A stretch of 48,878 bases of DNA, from the NCBI GenBank assembly GCA_009773755.1, contig WSZJ01000010.1, forward strand, positions 1-48,878, written 5' to 3'. The DNA comes from Planctomycetota bacterium. GTDB lineage: Bacteria > Planctomycetota > MHYJ01 > WSZJ01. Position 1 is the stretch's first letter, and every line of letters starts with the position of its first letter. The position numbers and the translations under genes were made by a program. Below, piece by piece: positions 15,050 to 23,328 of this stretch. The notes beneath the pieces were generated by a model that was not told where the DNA came from, searched no databases, and was given only the letters and a program-made list of their open reading frames with translations.

Positions 15050-17032
15050 ATGACTCCCGGCCAGCGCGCGGCGGCCCTCAGAGCCCAGCTCACCGAGGCT
15101 TCGCACGCCTACTACGTCCTCGACGACCCGGTGCTGTCGGACGCGGACTACGACAGGCTCTTCCGCGAGCTGCAGGAGATCGAGGCCGCGCACCCGGAGC
15201 TCGTGACGCCGGACTCCCCGACGCAGAAAGTGGGAGCGCCGGCGCGCGACGTGTTTCAGCAGGTGCGCCACACCGTGCCGATGCTCTCGCTCGAGAACGC
15301 GATGACTGCGGAGGAATTCGCGGACTGGTACAAGCGGGCGGTGGAAGCGGCGGGCGGGACGGCGCCCGAATTCGTGGTGGAGCCGAAGGTGGACGGGACG
15401 GCGGTGGAGGCGGTTTACGAGAAGGGGTTGTTCGTCTCGGGTTCGACGCGCGGCGACGGTGAGGTCGGCGAGGACATCTCGGAGAATCTGAAGACGATCC
15501 GCGGGCTACCGCTGCGGCTGAAGGGGGACGCGCCCGGGCGCCTCGAGCTTCGCGGCGAGGTTTACTTCCCGGTGAAGGACTTCGAGAAGATGAACCGCGA
15601 CCTCGCGGCAAAGGGCGAGAAGACCTACATGAACCCGCGCAACACGGCCGCTGGTTCCCTCAGGCAGCTCGACCCGAAGATGACGGCAGCGCGGCCGCTT
15701 CGAATCATGATCCACGGCCTCGGGGAGGCGAAGGGCGTGAAGTTCACGGCACACGAGGCGATGCTGAAGGCGCTGGAGAAGATGGGGCTGCCGACGTGCG
15801 CGAGGCACCTTCAGCGCGGCCGGACGGCCGGGGAGCTGGCGGCGATTCATGCGGGGTGGCTCCAGCGCCGGGACAAGCTGGAGTTCGAAGTAGACGGCGC
15901 GGTCGTCAAAGTCGACGACTTCCGGCTGCGCGAGGAGATGGGCTTCCGAACGCGCAGCCCGCGCTGGGCGATCGCGTGGAAATTCCCGCCGCGCGAAGAA
16001 GTGACGCAGATCCTGGACATGACGGTTTCGGTCGGCCGCACGGGCGCCCTGACGCCGATCGCGGAGCTGAAGCCGGTCCTGCTCGGCGGCGTCATGGTCA
16101 GCCGCGCGACGCTGAATAACCCCGGCCTCGTCGTGAAGAAGGGCGTGAAAATCGGCGACTGGGTCACGATCCGCCGCGCGGGCGACGTCATCCCCGAGAT
16201 CGTCGGGGCCATCGTCTCGAAGCGGACCGGCAGCGAACGCGACCTCGAAATGCCCAGGAAATGCCCCGTCTGCTCGACGCCGGTATCCTGGCCCGATGGC
16301 GAAGCGATCCCCCGCTGCCCGAACTCGATCTGCCCGGCCCAGGTGAAGGGAACCCTGTTTCATTTCACTCATTTCCTCGGCATGGATGGCTTCGGCGACA
16401 GGATCGTCGAGCAGCTCGTGGACAAGGGTCTCGTGAAGGACGCGGCCGACCTCTATCACCTCGACCTCAAATCTCTCGCCGACCTGGAGCGGATGGGCGA
16501 AAAGTCCGCGAAGAATCTCCTCGATGCGCTCGAGACCTCAAAGAACACGACGCTCGAAAAGTTCGTCGGCGCCCTCGCCATCCGCCTCGTCGGCGAATCC
16601 ACCGCCCGCGACCTCGCAAACCACTTCGGCGATATCGCCCCGCTGATGGACGCGACCGTCGAACAGCTGCAGGAAGTTCCCGAGGTCGGCGAACGCGTCG
16701 CCAAGGTTATCCGCGAGCATTTCGAAGCGAAGAGCAACCGCCGGCTCGTCGAACGGCTCGTGGAAGCCGGTTTGAAATGGCCGACTCCGAAGAAATCTGA
16801 AGGCGGCAAGTTCCAGGGGATGAAGTTCGTGTTCACCGGCGAGCTCGTGAAGATCGGCCGGCGCGAGGCCGAGGCGAGAGTCGCGGAAATGGGCGGGAAG
16901 GCCGCCTCGAGCGTGTCGAAACAGACGGATTACGTCGTCGCGGGCCCGAATGCAGGGTCGAAGCTCGAAAAGGCGAAGACGCTGGGCGTGAAGATCGTCG
17001 ACGAGGACGAGTTTCTTCGAATGCTCGAATAA
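15050..17032 (+). CDS. ligA: NAD-dependent DNA ligase LigA
   Basis: A 660-residue essential replication ligase. The adenylation lysine is K113 in E-P-K-V-D-G; most LigA have K-L-D-G, so the Val is a mild variant. S-T-R-G-D-G-x-x-G-E-D and N-P-R-N-T-A-A-G-S follow as expected. The OB fold carries V-G-R-T-G-A-L-T-P and V-S-R-A-T-L-N-N. The four-cysteine zinc finger is C-P-V-C...C-P-N-S-I-C. Four HhH repeats and a C-terminal BRCT domain (F-V-F-T-G-E-L...V-V-A-G-P-N-A-G-S-K) complete the protein. Length and order are normal. The Shine-Dalgarno sequence (GAGG) is weak. Confidence 0.96.
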   Translation: MTPGQRAAALRAQLTEASHAYYVLDDPVLSDADYDRLFRELQEIEAAHPELVTPDSPTQKVGAPARDVFQQVRHTVPMLSLENAMTAEEFADWYKRAVEAAGGTAPEFVVEPKVDGTAVEAVYEKGLFVSGSTRGDGEVGEDISENLKTIRGLPLRLKGDAPGRLELRGEVYFPVKDFEKMNRDLAAKGEKTYMNPRNTAAGSLRQLDPKMTAARPLRIMIHGLGEAKGVKFTAHEAMLKALEKMGLPTCARHLQRGRTAGELAAIHAGWLQRRDKLEFEVDGAVVKVDDFRLREEMGFRTRSPRWAIAWKFPPREEVTQILDMTVSVGRTGALTPIAELKPVLLGGVMVSRATLNNPGLVVKKGVKIGDWVTIRRAGDVIPEIVGAIVSKRTGSERDLEMPRKCPVCSTPVSWPDGEAIPRCPNSICPAQVKGTLFHFTHFLGMDGFGDRIVEQLVDKGLVKDAADLYHLDLKSLADLERMGEKSAKNLLDALETSKNTTLEKFVGALAIRLVGESTARDLANHFGDIAPLMDATVEQLQEVPEVGERVAKVIREHFEAKSNRRLVERLVEAGLKWPTPKKSEGGKFQGMKFVFTGELVKIGRREAEARVAEMGGKAASSVSKQTDYVVAGPNAGSKLEKAKTLGVKIVDEDEFLRMLE

Positions 17033-17048
17033 AACCAGCCGTCAGCTT

Positions 17049-18413
17049 TCATTTTTCGCGCTTCACCTTCGTCTCTCTCCACCAGGCCTGGGCCGCCTTT
17101 GCCAGATCCTCCCGCCAGTCGTCTCCGCCTATGGCCATTCCGTGCTGGCGCGCCCAGTCGCCGATTTCGATCCCGGCGATCTTCTCAATGAGAGCGACGC
17201 AGCCGTCGGCGTATCCCTCGAGGAAGCAGGTGTCTTCCGGGTGGTTGCTGTCCCCGCATCCGAATCTCCGCGTCGGCCGCCAGTCTTCCAGATGCGCGGC
17301 GATTTCCGGCACGGCGTCCCATCCGAGCGCCACCAGATGGTCCCAGGGCCCTTTCGGTTTCCGGTCTTTCTCGTCCAGATCCCCGTCCTCCTCTCCCGTG
17401 ACAGCGTCCCTGAAGTGGTAGAGCCAGTACCGTGCCTGCGTCGTCGCGTCCGCCCTGGCAAGATCCGCGGCCGGCGGCTCGACCCAGAGCGCGTCTTCTT
17501 CAAGCAGCGATTCGTACGCCTTGATGAATTGCGGCGCGGGCTCCTCGAACATGCCGGGGGGAAGAGCCGCGATCCCCTTCCATCGCGCCAGCAGATCGCG
17601 CCGGGACAGCCCTTCGGCGGCGGAATGATCCGCTGCCGCCCTCAGGCGGGCGGCGATCCACTTCAGCATGAAATCGCTCGCCTCACCCGCGTGAAATGGA
17701 CGGTCCACGAACAACTGGGTGTCCTGGTGAGCCCGTTCCAGGCAAGCGGCGCTGACCTGGCTCAGTCCTGATTCGCAGGCCCACCATGCGTAGGTCAGCG
17801 TGATCGCCGAAAGTTGTTCGCCGCCGCCCGAAAGCACGGAAGAACGGTTCTTCAACCACGCCCGGCACTCTTTCGCGAATTCGATCTTCTCGTAGCCGCC
17901 GGGAGGGGGGGTGTCTTTGGCGGATTCGGGGGCGAAGTCGCCCTTTCTCGAGCGCACGTGCACTCGAAGGTCGTCTTCCAGGAGAACGATCTCCGCTTCA
18001 GTTTCCGAAAGAAGCCAGCCGTTCAAGAAGCGGCTTTCGGGGAGCCGGCCGAAATCGGGGAAGGGAACGCCGGCATTGAAACGCACTCTCAGCTTGCCGG
18101 TAACGGAGGGGAGCGCGGCCTTTTCGAAAAAGACGCCGACTTCCTTTCGCACTTCACGCCCTCGTTCGAAGACTCCGAGCTGCTCTTCAATGCGCGCGCG
18201 GACTTCCGGGGAGACGCCATCGCGCGTTTTCTTGAGCATGGCCTCCGCCTCAGCGCCGGTTGCCTCGCACCAGCTTCCCAGCTCGGCCTGCGCGCGGTCG
18301 CGAAGGTCGGCGTCGTCGGCATCGAGGCTCCGAAGGATCCGCTCGAGATCGGCAGCCGGGTCGGCGGCGAGCGGAAAAGCGATGAGCAGGAACGCCATGG
18401 CGAGTCGGCGCAC
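17049..18413 (-). CDS. Secreted hypothetical protein
   Basis: About 454 residues. I prefer GTG 18413, which has AAGGAG 5 nt upstream and is followed by a signal peptide (V-R-R-L-A-M-A-F-L-L-I-A-F-P-L-A-A-D-P); an ATG at 18443 is also in frame. Residues 20-100 are helical with a HEAT-like look (R-S-L-D-A-D-D-A-D-L-R-D-R-A-Q-A-E-L). The rest has no family I recognise. The C-terminal part has a WDHLVALGWDAVPEIAAHLED segment, again like a HEAT unit, and C-G-D-S-N-H-P-E-D-T-C. It is convergent with ligA, 16 nt apart. Confidence 0.7.
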   Translation of the reverse strand: MRRLAMAFLLIAFPLAADPAADLERILRSLDADDADLRDRAQAELGSWCEATGAEAEAMLKKTRDGVSPEVRARIEEQLGVFERGREVRKEVGVFFEKAALPSVTGKLRVRFNAGVPFPDFGRLPESRFLNGWLLSETEAEIVLLEDDLRVHVRSRKGDFAPESAKDTPPPGGYEKIEFAKECRAWLKNRSSVLSGGGEQLSAITLTYAWWACESGLSQVSAACLERAHQDTQLFVDRPFHAGEASDFMLKWIAARLRAAADHSAAEGLSRRDLLARWKGIAALPPGMFEEPAPQFIKAYESLLEEDALWVEPPAADLARADATTQARYWLYHFRDAVTGEEDGDLDEKDRKPKGPWDHLVALGWDAVPEIAAHLEDWRPTRRFGCGDSNHPEDTCFLEGYADGCVALIEKIAGIEIGDWARQHGMAIGGDDWREDLAKAAQAWWRETKVKREK

Positions 18414-18512
18414 ACCGGGCTCCTTGCCGATCGAGTGAGTCACCGCAGTATACGGACCCGGGCGCGTCTCCCTTCACTCCCTATCTCCCATGACCTGCGC
18501 TACACTCGTTTC

Positions 18513-19244
18513 ATGCGCGCCGGCGACAACCCCGAAGTCACGAAGCTCGTCGAGCGCGAATCGGCGGCGATCGCGCGCGGCGTAGCGGCGCTCCCCCCGG
18601 CCTTTGCCGCTTCGCGCGAGGCCATCGGCGCCCTCCTCGCTTCCCTTTCGCAGCGCCAGCGGTATTTCGCTCTCATCGGCGAGCACTTCTCCGTCTTCGG
18701 CTTCGACGGGATCGTCGCGATGGACAGGCTGGACGAGGTGCTTCTGCGCGCGGTGCAGGAAGTCCTCAAGCGCCGGCCGGCGGCGGAAGCGAATGAAAGG
18801 GCGGAATCGGGGCTGGCGGAGGAATTCGGAAAGCTGCCCGCGCTGGAGAAACACCCGGTGGGGTACATGGTGCTGTTCGCGGCGCGGAAGATGTTCGAGG
18901 GATTCGACAACGTGCTGACGCAGCTGGGGCTGGACGAGGACGACGCGCGACAGCCGTACGAGAACGAACTGCTCAAGCGGGTGGCGTTTCTCGTCGACGC
19001 CTACGTGACGAGCCGCTCGACGCCCGTGGCACGGCATTTCGGCGACTTGCGGCGAGAGTACTGGGTCGTGGCCCGGATGCATTGCCGGTGCGGCCAGCCG
19101 AAATACGAGGTGAAGATGCAATCGCTGGTGACGGCGCCGGACGGGGCGCACATGGACCGGCTGGACGTGAAGTGCGGGGCGTGCGGGGATGTTCAAGCTC
19201 TGGAGTTCCCGCTTCCCCACTTTGGCGATTTGTCGATAGCTTGA
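18513..19244 (+). CDS. Hypothetical protein with C-terminal zinc ribbon
   Basis: A 243-residue protein from ATG 18513. TACACT ends 6 nt before the ATG and there is no Shine-Dalgarno sequence, so the mRNA may be leaderless. The first 170 residues are helical (L-L-A-S-L-S-Q-R-Q-R-Y-F-A-L; M-V-L-F-A-A-R-K-M-F-E-G-F). The end carries H-C-R-C-G...K-C-G-A-C-G, two CxC/CxxC knuckles likely binding zinc. No catalytic motif is evident and no family is recognised. Confidence 0.7.
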   Translation: MRAGDNPEVTKLVERESAAIARGVAALPPAFAASREAIGALLASLSQRQRYFALIGEHFSVFGFDGIVAMDRLDEVLLRAVQEVLKRRPAAEANERAESGLAEEFGKLPALEKHPVGYMVLFAARKMFEGFDNVLTQLGLDEDDARQPYENELLKRVAFLVDAYVTSRSTPVARHFGDLRREYWVVARMHCRCGQPKYEVKMQSLVTAPDGAHMDRLDVKCGACGDVQALEFPLPHFGDLSIA

Positions 19245-19315
19245 GTCCCGGCACGGGCGGTCTGTAGTTGGTAGTCGGTAGTTGGCAGGAAGGCAACGGA
19301 CTCCGCGGGGGGCGA

Positions 19316-20323
19316 TTGGGCAAGTCGGGGCGGACAGGTCACGGAGGGATCGTCACCATTGGTGGCGGGACGGGACAGGCTGCGGTGCTCGCGGCCTTGA
19401 AGGGCGTGCGCGCCACCGCGATCGTGGGAGTCACCGACGACGGCGGACACTCGGGGATGCTCCGGCGGGTGCTGGGGATTCCGCAGGTGGGCGATCTTCG
19501 GAGCTGCCTGGCGGCGATCGCGCCGGCGGACAATCCTGTGGCCGAGCTGCTCCGGCATCGATTCACGCGCGGATCCATCGAGGGAACCTCGACCGGCAAC
19601 CTGATGCTCGCCGCGCTGGCGACGGCGCGCGGGTCCCTCACGCGGGCGGCAATCGAGCTCGGCCGGGCGGCGGGCGTTGCCGTGCGCGTGCTGCCGGTCA
19701 GCGACGCTTCCGCGGCCGTCTGCGCCTTGCTGGCAGACGGGAAGGGCGTGAAAGGCGAGTGGGCGATCATCGGACGGCGCAATCTCTCGCCCATCGTGAG
19801 CGTCCACCACGAGCCCGCGCTTCCCGCCACGCCCGAAGTCATTGACGCGATGCGTCAATGCGCCGCCGCGATCATCTGCCCCGGCAGCCTCTGGACCGGG
19901 ATCGGAAGCGTCCTCGCCGCGCGCGGGGTCCGGGCGGTGCTGGGGCGCAGGCCCGTCGTCTATGTCGCGAATCTCATGGTCCAGCCGGGCCAGACCGATG
20001 GAATGGACGCGGCGGCACATGTGGCAGCGGTAAGGCGGATGCTCGGGCGCGAACCGGACGCCGTTGTGATCAACACGGGCGTCCCGCCGCCGCAACTTCT
20101 GCGACTGTACGCACGGCACGCCTCATCCCCGGTTCCCGCGCCGAAACCCTGGCCCGCGCACTGGATCACACGCGACCTGACGGAGGGACCGACGGCGGAG
20201 GAGCTGAAGCGCTACGCACGCGCCGGACAATTCAAGCGGCAGTGGCCGCACTTCATCCGGCACGATCGCAAGAAACTTGCCGCGGCCTTGCGAAGCGCGC
20301 TTCGCGGCCTGGGAATCCACTGA
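19316..20323 (+). CDS. YvcK/CofD-like protein (gluconeogenesis factor family)
   Basis: About 335 residues. I place the start at TTG 19316, 5 nt after a GGGGGG run; an in-frame TTG at 19268 would start inside a TAGTTGG-type repeat. The Rossmann-like N-terminus is V-T-I-G-G-G-T-G-Q-A-A-V-L. It is followed by V-G-V-T-D-D-G-G-H-S-G-M-L-R, G-D-L-R-S-C-L-A-A-I, G-T-S-T-G-N-L-M-L-A, C-P-G-S-L-W-T-G-I and V-Y-V-A-N-L-M-x-Q-P-G-Q-T-D-G. This is the YvcK signature set. YvcK binds UDP-sugars and affects cell-wall precursor supply and carbon use. The usual neighbours rapZ and whiA are absent. Confidence 0.88.
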   Translation: MGKSGRTGHGGIVTIGGGTGQAAVLAALKGVRATAIVGVTDDGGHSGMLRRVLGIPQVGDLRSCLAAIAPADNPVAELLRHRFTRGSIEGTSTGNLMLAALATARGSLTRAAIELGRAAGVAVRVLPVSDASAAVCALLADGKGVKGEWAIIGRRNLSPIVSVHHEPALPATPEVIDAMRQCAAAIICPGSLWTGIGSVLAARGVRAVLGRRPVVYVANLMVQPGQTDGMDAAAHVAAVRRMLGREPDAVVINTGVPPPQLLRLYARHASSPVPAPKPWPAHWITRDLTEGPTAEELKRYARAGQFKRQWPHFIRHDRKKLAAALRSALRGLGIH

Positions 20324-20401
20324 GCCAGACGTCCTTCGTTGAACAGAATCCGCGGTCGAGGGCTGGATTTCGCCGGACCTCATTGCTACGGTCCGTCTCC
20401 C

Positions 20402-20842
20402 ATGAATTCTCCCGATTCGATTCGCCCCGGACGTCATCGCCTGGACGACGTTCAGGACCCAGCGGACGCGGCCGGTGTTCGGCGCGTCAGCCTCTGGGTG
20501 CCCGTCGCCGACCTCACCCGCGTCCTGCTCCACAGCCGATGGAAGTTTCACAACCTCCATACGGCCTATGAAGTCCTGCGTTGCCCCGAGCGGACATACT
20601 GCGGCATACGGGAATCGAAGGATGACGAACGGACGGGTTGGTGCTTCGTCGGTCGTCGGGAAAAGCTCCGGGACGCGGAGAATCTGGACTACCCGCGCCC
20701 GGCTGGATCGCTTTTCCTCGTATTCGTTTACGAAAACGGCGACGTCGCGGAATGGCGCCTCGAATCTGCGGATCCTTCCGATCCGCTGATGCCGACGCTT
20801 CCGGATGTCCGTTTCGGGAGTCTCAAATGGCGGAAGGCGTGA
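20402..20842 (+). CDS. Hypothetical protein
   Basis: A 146-residue protein from ATG 20402 with no Shine-Dalgarno sequence. It has a compact alpha/beta pattern: V-P-V-A-D-L-T-R-V-L-L, Y-C-G-I-R-E-S-K-D-D-E-R-T-G-W-C-F-V-G and L-F-L-V-F-V-Y-E-N-G-D-V-A-E-W-R. No family is recognised. Its end overlaps the next gene by 16 nt, so the two form a unit. It may be an accessory immunity-type protein, but nothing in the sequence proves that. Confidence 0.55.
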   Translation: MNSPDSIRPGRHRLDDVQDPADAAGVRRVSLWVPVADLTRVLLHSRWKFHNLHTAYEVLRCPERTYCGIRESKDDERTGWCFVGRREKLRDAENLDYPRPAGSLFLVFVYENGDVAEWRLESADPSDPLMPTLPDVRFGSLKWRKA

Positions 20843-21048
20843 CCGACATCCAGGCGATCCTGGACGCAGCTGCCCGGCAGGCGGCAGAGCCAGCACGTCC
20901 CGGCGGCTGGTACTCATTGGCTTCGGACCGCGTTTTCTTCCACATCGAGGATGTGCCTTATCGCGCCGCGCGGGTCGACGATCTGTTGACCGTTTACGAA
21001 GCGGAGGACGACAAGCGCATCGTCGGACTTCAGATCAAGGGAATCTGA
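20827..21048 (+). CDS. Small protein, DUF2283-like C-terminus
   Basis: A 73-residue protein whose ATG lies inside the 3' end of the preceding gene. The end, D-D-L-L-T-V-Y-E-A-E-D-D-K-R-I-V-G-L-Q-I-K-G, has the pattern of small DUF2283-type proteins that end in a strand-rich E-x-x-x-V-G-x-x-I-x-G block. Function unknown. Confidence 0.55.
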   Translation: MAEGVTDIQAILDAAARQAAEPARPGGWYSLASDRVFFHIEDVPYRAARVDDLLTVYEAEDDKRIVGLQIKGI

Positions 21049-21096
21049 AACCTTCCCGCTGACCACGCTCTCCGGGCCGCGGTCGCGCACGGCCAA

Positions 21097-21234
21097 ATGG
21101 AGGTGGCCCTGCTCGTCCTGGAGACATATCGGCGGCGTCCGGTGTCGCCCGAGAAAGACGACGAGTCGACGATCCGGCGTTACCTGCGCGCGTTGCTATC
21201 GGTGAGCGGGAAGACCGTCGCTGCCGTTCTGTGA
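21097..21234 (+). CDS. Short ORF, possible gene remnant
   Basis: A 45-codon ORF from ATG 21097 in the same frame as the preceding gene, open back to that gene's TGA. The upstream part (H-A-L-R-A-A-V-A-H-G-Q-M-E-V-A-L-L-V-L) resembles one ankyrin-type helix pair. It may be the tail of a degraded gene. No Shine-Dalgarno sequence. Confidence 0.25.
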   Translation: MEVALLVLETYRRRPVSPEKDDESTIRRYLRALLSVSGKTVAAVL

Positions 21235-21321
21235 TGGTGACGGATGATTCGCGCGCGTGCTCCTGACATTCGGCCTGGTCGTTTCGGAATTGGCCTGAAT
21301 GAGGCGTGGGGCAGCGGCCGG

Positions 21322-22200
21322 TCAGAATTGCAGGAGGTCCCTGGAGAGTTGTTCGACCAATGCCGTTCGGGGCAGCTCTTTCGTCCAGTCTTCAGACTCG
21401 GCTGCCACCTGAATTCCGCCTCGAAACCCTCCTCCCGCAATTGTCTTGCGAAGGTAATCGACGAACCACTCTCGCTCGGACGCCTCTCCTGTATTGCAAC
21501 GAAGGTCGTAGATCCGGAAATCGGCCGCGCGATCAGGGAGGTAAACGTGGTAATTCTCGCCGCCACTGTAATTTGCCTTGTGGAATTCGTCGTCCGCGAA
21601 CTGGCAATACCACTGCCCTTGGTGCTCCTCGTACCCCCTTGATACCGAGAGCCAGCGTTTTGGCGGCGGGAACTTGAGCGCGTCGCCGAGGTCCCGATGG
21701 AGCGCGAGGATAGGCTTTACATACAGCGGATCTTCAACTCCCAGGAGGTCAACGGACGTTGCCCGGTCGCGCTGGTCATCGCACCAATGAGGACTGGTTC
21801 CTTCGCGCGTAAGATCAACTGAACCAACCTCCTCATAAAAAAGCCGAAGGCACAGCGGAATCGGTCCTATCCACGATTCGATCTCGTCGAGCCTCGCGCG
21901 ATCCGCCGCCGTGGGCGGGACATGCGCAGCTTCCGGGTGCCCAAAGCGATACCCCATTTCCTTCAGTCGCAAAGCTACAAGCTCGATGTTCGCGCGGACC
22001 CGACGCATGAGTCGTCGCCCAACCTCAGTCGCCTGTGGGAGAAGATCGTCGTCGCGAATCGCCGTGTCGACTGCACGGATCTCCTTCCAGACAACCTGGT
22101 GGTCGCCGTGGTCGTATCGTTCCAGCCATGCTGGGGTCAACACCCCCTCCCGACAGAGAGCCTCATCCTCGCGACTGGCCGTCAACGGCGGAAACTGCAA
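21322..22200 (-). CDS. Hypothetical protein, SUKH/immunity-like features
   Basis: A 292-residue cytoplasmic protein with no signal or membrane segment. A middle block, I-E-S-W-I-G-P-I-P-L-C-L-R-L-F-Y-E-E-V-G-S-V-D-L, resembles the start of SMI1/KNR4 (SUKH) domains, where a helical ligand-binding lip is followed by W/Y-rich strands. Later come V-S-R-G-Y-E-E-H-Q-G-Q-W-Y-C-Q-F and N-Y-H-V-Y-L-P-D. SUKH proteins are often immunity proteins, but no toxin gene is next to it. Its 5' end overlaps ribD by 38 nt; it is the last gene of the minus-strand run. Confidence 0.6.
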   Translation of the reverse strand: MQFPPLTASREDEALCREGVLTPAWLERYDHGDHQVVWKEIRAVDTAIRDDDLLPQATEVGRRLMRRVRANIELVALRLKEMGYRFGHPEAAHVPPTAADRARLDEIESWIGPIPLCLRLFYEEVGSVDLTREGTSPHWCDDQRDRATSVDLLGVEDPLYVKPILALHRDLGDALKFPPPKRWLSVSRGYEEHQGQWYCQFADDEFHKANYSGGENYHVYLPDRAADFRIYDLRCNTGEASEREWFVDYLRKTIAGGGFRGGIQVAAESEDWTKELPRTALVEQLSRDLLQF

Positions 22201-23323
22201 TTCGCGTCAGCCCCGCAAGCACTCCACCGTAACCGCTCCTCAGCAGCCCTCGGATCATCAGGTCGTCGCCAATCGGCTCGGTCTTGACCTCGAACAGGCG
22301 CTCGGCGAGCGTCGGCCCCTTTTTCCCGAGCCCGCCGACGGGCGCGGGGGCGAGCGCGCCGCCGAGGACGGAAGGGGCGATGAAGGCGCAGACTTCGTCG
22401 ACGAGGCCGGCGTCGAAGAGGGAGCCGAGGATGTGGGAGCCGCCCTCGGCGAAGACCGATGTCGCATGCGGGGCGATCGCGCGCAGGAACGCCGTGAGGT
22501 CGATGCCGTCGACGGTCGCTTCGAGCCGGATCACCTGGCAGCCGGCGGCCTCGAGGCGCTTCACCTTTTCGACCGGCGCTTCCTTTGAAACCCCTACGAA
22601 CGTTTCGACCTCGCGCGCGCCCTTCGCGATCTGGCTCTCAAGCGGCAGCCGCGCTCCGGCGTCGGCGACGGCGCGCTTCGGCGGACGGACGCCCTCGGGG
22701 CCTGCGAGCGAGGGATCGTCGGCGAGCACGGTGCCGATGCCGACGAGGACACAGCCGTGTTCCCCGCGGAGGCGGCGGGCCCGCGTGCGGGCGGAATCGC
22801 CCGTGATCCATTTGGAGAGGCCGGCGGAAGTGGCGATTTTCCCGTCGAGGGTCATGGCCCACTTGGCAGTGACCCAGGGGAGGCCGAGCGTGTGGGTCTT
22901 GAAGAAAGGAGCGTTCTGGCGTTTGGCGATAAGCTCGAGGACGCCGCTGTCGACGGCGATGCCGGCGGCCTCGAGGATCGGGCGGGCTTTGCCGGAGGTC
23001 AGCGGGTGGGGATCGGTCGCGGCGTAAACGACCTGGCGGACGCCTGCCTTGATCAGGGCGTCGGTGCAAGGCGGGGTTTTTCCGTGGTGAGAGCACGGCT
23101 CGAGCGTGACGAACGCCGTGGCGCCCTTCGCGCGCTCACCTGCCGCCGCGATCGCGTTCACCTCCGCGTGCGGTCCCCCGAACTGGAGGTGCGCCCCCTC
23201 GCCGACGATCTCCCCATTCTTTTCGAGGACGCAACCGACGATCGGGTTTGGGTACGCAGCGGGGATTCCCTGAAGCGCGAGTTCCAGGGCTCGTCGCATG
23301 GAGGATTCGGCGAGGACGGCCAT
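22163..23323 (-). CDS. ribD: Bifunctional riboflavin deaminase/reductase RibD
   Basis: A 386-residue enzyme for two early riboflavin steps: deamination of the diaminopyrimidine ribosylamino phosphate, then NADPH-dependent ribosyl reduction. The deaminase zinc site is G-G-P-H-A-E-V-N-A-I and E-P-C-S-H-H-G-K-T-P-P-C. The reductase begins near residue 145 (P-W-V-T-A-K-W-A-M-T-L-D-G-K-I-A-T) and includes F-A-E-G-G-S-H-I-L-G-S-L. ATG 23323 has AGGAAG upstream and starts 5 nt after the miaB stop. Other rib genes are not in the window. Confidence 0.95.
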   Translation of the reverse strand: MAVLAESSMRRALELALQGIPAAYPNPIVGCVLEKNGEIVGEGAHLQFGGPHAEVNAIAAAGERAKGATAFVTLEPCSHHGKTPPCTDALIKAGVRQVVYAATDPHPLTSGKARPILEAAGIAVDSGVLELIAKRQNAPFFKTHTLGLPWVTAKWAMTLDGKIATSAGLSKWITGDSARTRARRLRGEHGCVLVGIGTVLADDPSLAGPEGVRPPKRAVADAGARLPLESQIAKGAREVETFVGVSKEAPVEKVKRLEAAGCQVIRLEATVDGIDLTAFLRAIAPHATSVFAEGGSHILGSLFDAGLVDEVCAFIAPSVLGGALAPAPVGGLGKKGPTLAERLFEVKTEPIGDDLMIRGLLRSGYGGVLAGLTRIAVSAVDGQSRG

Positions 23324-23328
23324 TCTTC

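Noticed and set aside
20827-21234. Another Sec read-through at TGA 21046-21048
   Set aside because: The frame is open after the TGA, but there is no conserved redox context and no stem-loop at the right distance; the first ORF ends at a natural-looking C-terminus.
21267-21301. Possible terminator CATTCGGCC...GGCCTGAATG after the gene at 21322
   Set aside because: The stem has a bulge and a long loop and there is no T-run; too weak to call.
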